Assembly (NCBI RefSeq): GCF_004348335.1
Contig: NZ_SMJW01000031.1
Span: 1-45,108 of the forward strand
Direction of reading: 5' to 3'
Length of the DNA: 45,108 nt
Source: Actinomadura bangladeshensis
Lineage (GTDB): Bacteria > Actinomycetota > Actinomycetes > Streptosporangiales > Streptosporangiaceae
Position 1 is the first letter of the stretch. Each line of letters opens with the position of its first letter. The notes under the pieces are model-generated. The model made no database searches. It worked only from the letters and a program-made list of their open reading frames with translations, and was not told the origin of the DNA. The position numbers and the translations under genes were made by a program. Below are positions 23,696-31,597 of the stretch, one piece after another.

Positions 23696-25194
23696 GTGCT
23701 GCTCCTCTTGATGTCCTGGACGGCGCGGTAGGCGAATGCCATCGCCGATCCGATCGGAACGCCCGGTCCGGGGTAGACGGGCCCGGTGAACGAGGCACTG
23801 GTGTTGCCGGCGGCGTAGAGGCCGGGGATCGGGCCGCCGGAGGCGTCGAGGACGCGGCCGTCGGGGTCGGTGCGCAGCCCGCCCTTCGTCCCGAGGTCGC
23901 TGAGGACGACCTCCGCCGCGAAGTACGGGGCCTGGTCGAGCGCCACGACGCACGGCCTGCCGCCGGAGAAGTACCGGTCGTAGGGGTCCTCGCCGCGGTG
24001 GAAGTCGTCGTCGGCGCCCTTCTCGGCGAACCCGTTGAAGCGCGCGACGGTCTCGCCCAGGGCGTCGGGCGGGAGGCCGATCTTCCCGGCCAGCTCCTGC
24101 ACCGATCCGGCCTGGACCCACTGGCCGGACGCCAGCTGCTCGTCCGGCGCCAGCGGCGGGACGGAGATCGCCGGCAGCCCGTCCGAGCGCGCGTCGAAGA
24201 TCAGATGGAACGGTCCCTCGGCGGCGGCCATCCTCCGGCCCATCTGGTCGTAGGGCAGCGACTCGTTGGCGAAGCGGCGCCCCGAGCCGTCCACGATGAG
24301 CCCGCCGCGGAAGCCGAGCGTGAACGCGGGCCGCCCGTCGGCGGTGCGCAGGCCGGGGCAGAACCACGCCTGGTCGAGCAGGCCGGTGGACGCGCCGATC
24401 TTCACCGCCGCCTCGATCGCGTCGCCGGTGTTCGCGCCGTCCGGGGCCATCGTCCAGTCCGCCGCGCCCGGCACGCCGCGCGCGGCGCGCAGCTCGGCCG
24501 ACGCCTCGAACCCGCCCGCGGCCAGCAGCACGCCGCGCCGCGCCCGCAGCCGCAGGCCGCCGGCCTCGACGCCCGCGACCCGGCCGTCCTCGACGATCAG
24601 GCCGGTCAGCGGGGTCTCGGTGCGGACGGCGCCGGTGCCGGTCGCGGTGAACGCCAGCAGCAGCCGCCCGATCAGCGCCCGCCCCTGCGCCATCGGCTTG
24701 GACGCCGAGTGCCCGCGTCCCGCCCGGTCGCGGTCGACCGGCGGGCGCACCAGCCCGGCCAGGTCGCCGAGCTGCTCGGCCGGCAACTCCAGCGGGACGA
24801 ACGAGCGTCCCATGTCAATGCGTCCGGGAGCGTCGAAGTAGTCCGGGAACGCCTGGAACCTGAAGTCGAGCGCCGGGTCGTCCTCCAGGAAGTCCACCAG
24901 TTCGGGCGCGGTCGCCAGGAACGCCTCCCGGTGCGCCTCGTTCTCGTCCCCGAGCAGCGCCCGCAGGTACGTGCGCGCCGACTCGGCCGAGTCGCCGAGC
25001 CCCGCCCGCTCCTGCACCCGCGTGCCCGGCAGCCAGATCGCCGCCCCCGAATAGGCCGACGTCCCGCCGAGCACCCGCGTCTTCTCCAGCACGGCCGTCC
25101 GCAGCCCCGACGCGGCCGCGGCGAGCGCCCCCGCCATCGCGCCGGCCCCTGAGCCGGCCACCACCACGTCGTACTCGTCGTCCCATTTCCCCAC
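23692..25194 (-). CDS. kstD: 3-ketosteroid delta-1-dehydrogenase (KstD)
   Basis: A 500-residue flavoprotein of the FAD_binding_2/KstD family. FAD motif VVVAGSGAGAMAGALAAAAS (about residues 9-28), GGTSAYSGAAIWLPG, LLAAGGFEAS, FRGGLIVDGSGRRFANES and the C-terminal YAAGNTSASF followed by TGPVYPGPGVPIGSA. The last contains the Tyr and Gly-Pro-Ile-Gly region that contacts the 3-keto group in KstD. The enzyme introduces the 1,2 double bond in ring A; with KshA it opens ring B. The start GTG 25194 has GGAGGGG upstream. It could instead be a related 4(5-alpha)-dehydrogenase. It is divergent from the TetR gene. Confidence 0.88.
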   Translation of the reverse strand: MGKWDDEYDVVVAGSGAGAMAGALAAAASGLRTAVLEKTRVLGGTSAYSGAAIWLPGTRVQERAGLGDSAESARTYLRALLGDENEAHREAFLATAPELVDFLEDDPALDFRFQAFPDYFDAPGRIDMGRSFVPLELPAEQLGDLAGLVRPPVDRDRAGRGHSASKPMAQGRALIGRLLLAFTATGTGAVRTETPLTGLIVEDGRVAGVEAGGLRLRARRGVLLAAGGFEASAELRAARGVPGAADWTMAPDGANTGDAIEAAVKIGASTGLLDQAWFCPGLRTADGRPAFTLGFRGGLIVDGSGRRFANESLPYDQMGRRMAAAEGPFHLIFDARSDGLPAISVPPLAPDEQLASGQWVQAGSVQELAGKIGLPPDALGETVARFNGFAEKGADDDFHRGEDPYDRYFSGGRPCVVALDQAPYFAAEVVLSDLGTKGGLRTDPDGRVLDASGGPIPGLYAAGNTSASFTGPVYPGPGVPIGSAMAFAYRAVQDIKRSST

Positions 25195-25266
25195 GTGACG
25201 TCCCCTCCAGCCTGCGCGTTCGCGGCGCGGGCACACCGTAGACGCGGCGCCCGGCGCGGCGGGGCG

Positions 25267-25333
25267 ACCGGTCCCACTGACCGGTATCGGCGATCGCGGT
25301 GACGGCGCGCAAACTGGATATTGTTCCTAGTCA
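25267..25333. promoter_or_regulatory. Divergent promoter region kstD/TetR
   Basis: ACCGGT occurs twice (25267-25272 and 25280-25285) around GTCCCACTGACCGGT (25271-25285). The latter is nearly identical to two boxes in the region 28576-28746. Further right, GGATATTGTTCC (25316-25327) and CTAGTC (25327-25332) resemble the -10-proximal element before the acyl-CoA ligase gene. These are candidate operators for the adjacent TetR regulator. Confidence 0.45.
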
Positions 25334-25361
25334 GCACACCGACGGACCCGGAGGGAGGACC

Positions 25362-25997
25362 GTGGCGAGGATCTCAGCGGCGAGGATGTCCGCCGAGCCC
25401 AGCTCACCCGAGCAGCACGACCGGCGGCAGCGCATCCTGCGGGCCGCGTCGCGCATCGGCATGGAGAAGTCCCTCGAACGCGTCCAGATGCACGAGGTCG
25501 CCAAGGCCGCCGGGGTCGCGATCGGCACGCTGTACCGGTACTTCCCGTCCAAGGTCCACCTGTTCACCGCGGTGATGGCGGCGCAGGTCGACCGGCTCCG
25601 CGAGCAGGTCGCCGAGCCGGCGCCCGGCGTCGCGCCCGAGGACGCCGTCGCCGACATGCTGGTGCAGGCCAGCCGGAACCTGATGGCGCAGCCCGTGCTG
25701 TCGGCCTCGATGCTGCACGCGTCGAACACCGCGCACGTCGCGACGGTCGCCGACACGGTCCACATCGACAACACGTTCCGGGAGATCCTGCTGCGTGCCG
25801 TGGGCATCGAGGTCCCCACCGTGCAGGACGTCACGCTCGTCCGGCTGCTGATGCAGTGCTGGTACGGGGTGCTCCAGTCGAGCCTGAACGGCCGCGCGTC
25901 CATGGCGGACGTGGAGAGCGACATCCGCCTCGCCTGCAAGCTGCTGCTGGCGCCCCGCTCGAACGCGCCCGCGGCCGGCGGCACCGCCTCCCAGTGA
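25362..25997 (+). CDS. TetR-family regulator, KstR-like
   Basis: A 211-residue TetR protein. The DNA-binding helices span about residues 20-65 (RRQRILRAASRIGMEKSLERVQ, then EVAKAAGVAIGTLYRYFPSKVHLF). The segment GTLYRYFPSKVHL and the VQM before it are the same as in mycobacterial KstR, the repressor of steroid genes released by steroid-CoA esters. The C-terminal ligand domain (MQCWYGVLQSSLNGRASMADVESD, IRLACKLLL) also fits. I chose GTG 25362 because of GGAGG at 25351-25356; ATG 25386 is an alternative. It lies among its likely targets. Whether it is the orthologue of KstR or a paralogue is open. Confidence 0.85.
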   Translation: MARISAARMSAEPSSPEQHDRRQRILRAASRIGMEKSLERVQMHEVAKAAGVAIGTLYRYFPSKVHLFTAVMAAQVDRLREQVAEPAPGVAPEDAVADMLVQASRNLMAQPVLSASMLHASNTAHVATVADTVHIDNTFREILLRAVGIEVPTVQDVTLVRLLMQCWYGVLQSSLNGRASMADVESDIRLACKLLLAPRSNAPAAGGTASQ

Positions 25998-26003
25998 TCG
26001 GGA

Positions 26004-26039
26004 CGGCCCCGGCGGGCACCGCGGGGCCGCGGCTAGCGT
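26004..26039 (+). promoter_or_regulatory. Hairpin and leaderless -10 before SDR
   Basis: CGGCCCCG (26004-26011) pairs with CGGGGCCG (26022-26029), a short stem that may end the TetR transcript. TAGCGT (26034-26039) follows and is six bases from the ATG at 26046, as expected for a leaderless transcript of the SDR gene. Confidence 0.4.
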
Positions 26040-26045
26040 GCCGCC

Positions 26046-26795
26046 ATGAACCGCTATGACGGCGTGAGAGTGCTGCTCACCGGGGCCGCGTCCGGCATCG
26101 GGCGGGCCACCGCGATCCGCCTGACCACCGAGGGCGCCGCGGTCTACGGCGTGGACATCTCCGAGCAGGGCCTCGCCGAGACGGCCGGCGCGATCAGCGG
26201 GCCCGGCACCCTCACCACCCGCACGGCCGACGTGACCGACGAGGCCGCGGTGATCGCCGCCGTCGCGGACGCGGCCGGGACGCTCGGCGGCATCGACGTC
26301 CTCGTGAACGTGGCCGGCGTCCACAAGACCACCCCGATCGAGACCCTGACCGTCGACGACCTGAACCGGCTGTTCTCCGTCAACCTCGTCGGCACCGCCC
26401 TGTTCTGCCGCGAGTCGCTGAAGCACCTCCCGGACCGGACGGGCGTCATCGTCAACACCGCCTCGCTGTCGGCGACGCAGGGCAACCCGTACATGACGGC
26501 GTACTCGGCGTCCAAGGGCGCGGTGCTGGCGTTCTCCCTCAGCCTCGCCGCCGAGCTGGCGAGCCGCCGCATCCGGGTCGTGCCGATCTCGCCCGGATCG
26601 GTCGACACCCCGCTGATCCGGTCGCCGCACATGTTCCCGCCCGGCATCGACCTGGACTACTTCTCCAAGATCCGGTCCTACTACGGCGCCGCCGAGCCGG
26701 AGATGATCGCCGCGGCGATCGCGTTCGCCGGCTCGTCCGACGCCGCCTACTACACCGGCGCCGACTTCCGCGTCGACGGCGGCTCCCACACCTAG
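26046..26795 (+). CDS. SDR oxidoreductase (steroid island)
   Basis: A 249-residue classical SDR: VLLTGAASGIGRATAIRLT, DIS at the end of strand 2 (Asp favours NAD), VLVNVAGVHKTTP (NNAG as NVAG), VNTASLSATQG, catalytic YSASK, PISPGSVDTPL and a YTGADFRVDGGSH end. It should interconvert an alcohol and a ketone; a hydroxysteroid is the likely substrate from context. It is 10 bases upstream of the next SDR and probably shares its transcript. Confidence 0.85.
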   Translation: MNRYDGVRVLLTGAASGIGRATAIRLTTEGAAVYGVDISEQGLAETAGAISGPGTLTTRTADVTDEAAVIAAVADAAGTLGGIDVLVNVAGVHKTTPIETLTVDDLNRLFSVNLVGTALFCRESLKHLPDRTGVIVNTASLSATQGNPYMTAYSASKGAVLAFSLSLAAELASRRIRVVPISPGSVDTPLIRSPHMFPPGIDLDYFSKIRSYYGAAEPEMIAAAIAFAGSSDAAYYTGADFRVDGGSHT

Positions 26796-26805
26796 GAGAG
26801 TGACC

Positions 26806-27582
26806 ATGGCACGCACCATCGCCGTCAGCGGTTCGGCGTCCGGCATCGGCGAGGCCCTCACCGCCCTGCTGCGGGACGCGGGCGACACCGTCATCGGCAT
26901 CGACCTGCGCGGCGCCGACGTCTGCGCCGACCTCAGCGTCCCCGAGGGCCGGGCGGACGCGGTCGCGCGGACCCTGGAGAAGGCGGGCGGGCGGCTCGAC
27001 GCCGTCGTCGCCTGCGCCGGCGTCTCCGACTTCACGATCATGCCGGTCAAGGTGAACTTCTTCGGCGTCGTCGAGCTGCTGGACGGGCTGCGCCCCGCCC
27101 TCGCGGAGGCGGAGGCGCCGCGCGCCGCCGTCGTCGCCTCGATCTCCGGCACCCACCCGGTGGACGACGACGTCGTCCGTGCCTGCCTGGACCTGGACGA
27201 GCCGGCCGCGATCGCGGCGGCGACGAAGGTCGAGGAGAGCGGCGCCGGCGGCCGGCTGTACCCGTCGTCGAAGTCGGCGCTCGCGCAGTGGATGCGGCGG
27301 GTCTGCACCACCCCCGAGTGGGCGGGCGCGGGCATCCCGCTGAACGCGATCGCGCCGGGCGTCGTCAAGACCGCGATGACCAAGCCGCTGTTCGAGGACG
27401 AGGCCATGTTCCAGATCATGAACGAGGCCGTCCCGATGCCGCTGAACGGCTACGCCGACCCGGAGGTGATCGCGGAGGCGCTGCGCTGGCTGGTCTCCCC
27501 GGGGAACACCCACATGACCGGCCAGGTCATCTACGTGGACGGCGGCGCCGAGGCGACGCTGCGCGAGGCGTCCCACTTCTGA
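26806..27582 (+). CDS. 3-alpha-hydroxysteroid dehydrogenase-like SDR
   Basis: A 258-residue SDR resembling the 3-alpha-HSD/carbonyl reductase of Comamonas: IAVSGSASGIGEALTALLRDAG, a short strand-2 region IGIDLRGADVCADLSVPEGR, a CAGVSD motif, VNFFGVVELLDGLRPAL, YPSSKSAL with Tyr/Lys, and VIYVDGGAEATLREASHF at the end. It also keeps the long loop before the catalytic Tyr typical of this subfamily. It probably oxidises 3-alpha-hydroxysteroids to 3-ketosteroids, feeding KstD and KshA. ATG 26806 has AGGAG shortly upstream; GTG 26800 is an alternative. It ends before a strong terminator. Confidence 0.82.
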   Translation: MARTIAVSGSASGIGEALTALLRDAGDTVIGIDLRGADVCADLSVPEGRADAVARTLEKAGGRLDAVVACAGVSDFTIMPVKVNFFGVVELLDGLRPALAEAEAPRAAVVASISGTHPVDDDVVRACLDLDEPAAIAAATKVEESGAGGRLYPSSKSALAQWMRRVCTTPEWAGAGIPLNAIAPGVVKTAMTKPLFEDEAMFQIMNEAVPMPLNGYADPEVIAEALRWLVSPGNTHMTGQVIYVDGGAEATLREASHF

Positions 27583-27603
27583 GAGACACCGGCCTCGGAG
27601 AGA

Positions 27604-27645
27604 CACCGGCGGCCGCCCCCTCGCGCCGTGGGGCGGCCGCCGGTG
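27604..27645. terminator. Bidirectional terminator, 16-bp stem
   Basis: CACCGGCGGCCGCCCC (27604-27619) and GGGGCGGCCGCCGGTG (27630-27645) form a perfect 16-bp stem with a ten-base loop between two convergent genes. A 13-base direct repeat GAGAGACACCGGC (27581-27593 and 27598-27610) overlaps its left side, which may be a trace of slippage. Confidence 0.7.
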
Positions 27646-27654
27646 AGCCGGGGG

Positions 27655-28575
27655 TCAGTACTTGCTGGTACCGGTGTTGTCGAGCGCGGCCACGCTGTAG
27701 GCGGCGTAGGTCTTGTGGGCGTCGCGGTCCTCGAAGTACGGCGTGATCTGCGCGCCGAACTCCTCGACGGAGAAGACGCCCTCGGCCGCGGTGAACTTCT
27801 GCTCCACGGTCGGCGCGGCCATCAGCGCGACCATGTCGCCGTAGACCACGAACACCTGCCCGGTGATCTTCTCCGAGGCGGGCGACGCCAGGTAGCCGAC
27901 GAACGTGCCGACCCGCTCGGGCGCCATCACGTCCAGGCCGCCGGGCGCGGTGCCCTCGTTGAAGGTCGCCTCGGTCATCGCCGTCCGGGCGCGGGGGCAG
28001 ATCGCGTTGGCGCGCACCCCGTAGCGGCCGAGGCCCGCGGACGTCGACAGCGTCAGCGCCACGATGCCGGCCTTGGCGGCGGAGTAGTTCGGCTGGCCCG
28101 CCGACCCGAACAGGAACGCCTCCGACGAGGTGTTGATCACGCGTCCGTAGACGGGGCCGCCGGCCGCCTTGCTCGCGGCGCGCCAGTGCACGGCGGCGGC
28201 GCGCGACACCGACGCGTGGCCCTTCAGGTGGACGTGGACGACGTCGTCCCAGTCCGACTCCGACAGGTTGAACAGCATCTTGTCGCGCAGCACGCCCGCG
28301 TTGTTCACCAGGACGTCCAGCGAACCGAACGTGTCGACGGCGGCCGACACGAGCGTGTCGCCCATGGACCAGTCGCCGACGTCCCCCTTCACCGCGAGGG
28401 CCTCGCCGCCCGCCTTCTTGATCTCGGCGACGACGTCGTCCGCCGCCGGGCCCATGTCGTTGACGACGACGCTCGCGCCCTGCGCGGCCAGCGCGAGGGC
28501 CTCGGCGCGGCCGAGCCCGGCGCCCGCGCCGGTGACGATGGCGGTGCGGCCCGCCAGGGAGAGGTCAGCGTTCAT
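27655..28575 (-). CDS. Hsd4A/MFE-2-type 3-hydroxyacyl-CoA dehydrogenase
   Basis: A 306-residue SDR of the MFE-2/17-beta-HSD4 type: TAIVTGAGAGLGRAEALALA, VVVNDMG at strand 2, VLVNNAGVLRDKMLFNLSES, a HLKGHASVSRAAAVHWR helix, YSAAKAG, and an extra C-terminal region (residues about 250-306, GVFSVEEFGAQITPYFEDR) as in this group. In mycobacteria Hsd4A oxidises the 22-hydroxy group of steroid side-chain CoA esters and the 17-beta-hydroxyl of testosterone. Here it fits the side-chain cycle with the ligase, FadE34-like enzyme and FadA5. It is divergent from the ligase gene across an operator-rich interval. Confidence 0.83.
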   Translation of the reverse strand: MNADLSLAGRTAIVTGAGAGLGRAEALALAAQGASVVVNDMGPAADDVVAEIKKAGGEALAVKGDVGDWSMGDTLVSAAVDTFGSLDVLVNNAGVLRDKMLFNLSESDWDDVVHVHLKGHASVSRAAAVHWRAASKAAGGPVYGRVINTSSEAFLFGSAGQPNYSAAKAGIVALTLSTSAGLGRYGVRANAICPRARTAMTEATFNEGTAPGGLDVMAPERVGTFVGYLASPASEKITGQVFVVYGDMVALMAAPTVEQKFTAAEGVFSVEEFGAQITPYFEDRDAHKTYAAYSVAALDNTGTSKY

Positions 28576-28617
28576 CGGAGCCTCCGGGTCGGTGTGTTCG
28601 GTAGCCGGGTCGGAGGC

Positions 28618-28704
28618 TAGTACGAATTCTACTTCTGCCGGTCGTCCGGTCCCGCTGAGCGGTCGGCCGCAGGGCGCGCGAGCGGCGAGACCGCTGAGTG
28701 GGAC
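28618..28704. promoter_or_regulatory. Operator-like boxes between Hsd4A and ligase genes
   Basis: Two copies of one box lie in opposite orientation: GTCCCGCTGAGCGGT (28649-28663, plus) and GTCCCACTCAGCGGT (28704-28690, minus), about 41 bases apart. The same box is at 25271-25285 before kstD. An outer element TAGTACGAATTCTACT (28618-28633) near the Hsd4A-like gene matches GAGAATGAATTCTAGT (28722-28737) near the ligase, and the latter contains the dyad AGAAT-GA-ATTCT. A shared repressor, probably the local TetR protein, is the simplest explanation. Confidence 0.55.
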
Positions 28705-28709
28705 GGCGC

Positions 28710-28739
28710 TTGCCCGTTGATGAGAATGAATTCTAGTCT
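28710..28739 (+). promoter_or_regulatory. Promoter of the acyl-CoA ligase gene
   Basis: TTGCCC (28710-28715), an 18-base spacer and TAGTCT (28734-28739), seven bases before ATG 28747, give a leaderless promoter. The dyad AGAATGAATTCT (28725-28736) overlaps the -10 element, so a bound repressor would block polymerase. Confidence 0.5.
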
Positions 28740-28746
28740 CGCGGGC

Positions 28747-30348
28747 ATGACGCTGAACCTGGCGACCCTCTTCGAGGCCGTGGCGGCCGCCGTCCCCGAC
28801 CGCACCGCCCTGGTCTGCGGCGACCGCGGGCTCACCTTCGCCGACCTGGACGCGCGGGCCGACGCGGCGGGGGCACGGCTGCGTTCGGCGGGCATCGCGC
28901 CGGGCGAGCACGTGGGCCTCCACATGCTGAACGGGACCGAGTACGTCGAGACGCTGCTCGGCTGCCTGAAGATCCGCGCCGTCCCGGTCAACATCAACTA
29001 CCGGTACACCGACCGGGAGCTCCACTACCTCTACACCGACGCCGGGCTGGCGGGCCTGGTCGTGGACGACGAGTTCGCCCCGGCCGCCGCCCGCGTCGCG
29101 GGGGAATGCCCCGATCTGCGCGTCGTCACCGTCGTCCGGACGGGGGAGACCGCCGAGAAGCCGGCGTGGCCGTCGCGGATCAGCGTCAGCGACTACACGT
29201 CCGAGCCCGGCGAGCCCGACCCGTCGCTCCGGGAGGGGCGCAGCGCCGACGACCGGTACATCCTGTACACGGGCGGCACGACGGGGAACCCGAAGGGCGT
29301 CGTCTGGCGGCACGAGGACTTCTACATGGCCGCCGTGAAGGGCGGCAACCCCTACGGCGAGCCCCGCCTCAGCGCGGAGGAGCTGGCCGACGCCGCGCGG
29401 AACGGGTTCGAGCTCAGCTTCCTGCTGACGATGCCGCTGATGCACGGCGCCGCGTCCTACACGCTGCTCATGGCGCTGTTCACCGGGTCCAAGACGATCC
29501 TGATGCGGCGCTTCGACGCGATGGACGCGCTCCGCACCATCGACCGCGAGAAGCCGATGATCGTCGCCGTGGTGGGGGACGCGATCGCGCGGCCCCTCGC
29601 GGACGCGGTCCGCGCCCACGGCGCCGAGTACGACCTGTCGTCCTTCAAGGTGCTCGGCTCGGGCGGCGCGATCCTGTCCCGCAGCGTGCAGGAGGACTTC
29701 GCCGAGCTGATCCCGGGCATCCACATCAACAACGGGTTCGGCGCGTCCGAGTCGGGCGTCGACGGCAACATCAGCGTCGGCGACGACGGCCTGATGCGGC
29801 TCGCCGCCGACCCCCGCGTCACGGTGGTCGACACGGACATGAAGCCGATCCCGCCCGGCTCGGACGAGGTGGGCTACGTCGCGCGCTCCGGCAACGTCCC
29901 GCTCGGCTACCACAACGACCCCGACAAGACCGCGCGGACGTTCCCGGTCGTCGACGGCAAGCGCTGGACGATCCTCGGCGACATGGCCCGGGTCGAGGCT
30001 GACGGCACGGTCGTCGTCCTCGGACGCGGCTCCGGCTGCATCAACACCGGTGGGGAGAAGGTGTTCCCCGAGGAGGTCGAGCAGGCCCTCAAGTCGCACC
30101 CGGCCGTGATGGACGCGCTGGTCGCCGGCGTCCCCGACGACCGTTTCGGCGAGCGCGTCGCCGCCGTCGTGGAACTGCGCCCCGGCACGTCGGCGACCCC
30201 GGAGGACCTGCGCGCCCACTGCCGGGAGCACCTGGCCGGCTACAAGCTCCCCGCCACGGTCACCTTCACGGACGCGATCGTCCGCTCCCCGTCCGGCAAG
30301 GCCGACTACCGCTGGGCCAAGCGCGTCCTCACGCCGCCGAGTCGTTGA
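28747..30348 (+). CDS. Acyl-CoA ligase, FadD19/FadD17-like
   Basis: A 533-residue adenylate-forming enzyme. AMP-binding motif YTGGTTGNPKGV (about residues 174-185), NNGFGASESG (about 336-345), the GDMARVEADGTVVVLGRG hinge region and the catalytic Lys in SPSGKADYRWAK (about 518). The inserted WRHEDFYMAAVKGGNPYG segment is typical of FadD19/FadD17-type ligases that activate the C27 or C24 carboxyl of sterol side chains. It should form the CoA thioester that enters beta-oxidation. ATG 28747 fits a leaderless transcript; in-frame starts at 28720 and 28726 would overlap the promoter. Confidence 0.85.
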   Translation: MTLNLATLFEAVAAAVPDRTALVCGDRGLTFADLDARADAAGARLRSAGIAPGEHVGLHMLNGTEYVETLLGCLKIRAVPVNINYRYTDRELHYLYTDAGLAGLVVDDEFAPAAARVAGECPDLRVVTVVRTGETAEKPAWPSRISVSDYTSEPGEPDPSLREGRSADDRYILYTGGTTGNPKGVVWRHEDFYMAAVKGGNPYGEPRLSAEELADAARNGFELSFLLTMPLMHGAASYTLLMALFTGSKTILMRRFDAMDALRTIDREKPMIVAVVGDAIARPLADAVRAHGAEYDLSSFKVLGSGGAILSRSVQEDFAELIPGIHINNGFGASESGVDGNISVGDDGLMRLAADPRVTVVDTDMKPIPPGSDEVGYVARSGNVPLGYHNDPDKTARTFPVVDGKRWTILGDMARVEADGTVVVLGRGSGCINTGGEKVFPEEVEQALKSHPAVMDALVAGVPDDRFGERVAAVVELRPGTSATPEDLRAHCREHLAGYKLPATVTFTDAIVRSPSGKADYRWAKRVLTPPSR

Positions 30349-30405
30349 CCTGCGGCGTGTTGTTGTTATGAGCCGCTCCATAACAACAACACGCCGCAAG
30401 TCAAC
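30344..30405. repeat. 27-bp near-perfect inverted repeat between ligase and fadA5
   Basis: Arms 30344-30370 and 30379-30405 are reverse complements over 27 bases with one mismatch (C at 30350 against A at 30399), around an eight-base loop AGCCGCTC. The inner 19 bp (GCGGCGTGTTGTTGTTATG) are perfect. The left arm includes the ligase stop codon. The stem is AT-richer than its surroundings in its inner third. No T-run follows; the fadA5 Shine-Dalgarno AAGGAG starts about 19 bases later. It may be a terminator, an mRNA-stabilising or RNase III site, or a trace of a small mobile element. Confidence 0.75.
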
Positions 30406-30431
30406 GCACCCTGTTTTCCACAAGGAGATAG

Positions 30432-31595
<1,164 letters not shown>

Positions 31596-31597
31596 AC

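Noticed and set aside
22472..24367. Long minus-strand open frame of 631 codons covering the lipase and part of kstD
   Set aside because: Only the part from 23695 down has a signal peptide and lipase motifs. The rest is the out-of-frame shadow of kstD.
30344..30405. Calling the long inverted repeat a simple intrinsic terminator
   Set aside because: There is no T-run, it is much longer than the other hairpins in the window and it lies within a same-direction gene series, so it is annotated as a repeat with open function.
27655..30423. Minus-strand open frame of 922 codons across the ligase region
   Set aside because: The conserved SDR starts at 28575; everything upstream is antisense to the acyl-CoA ligase and is low-complexity Arg/Val/Asp-rich sequence typical of high-GC shadows.
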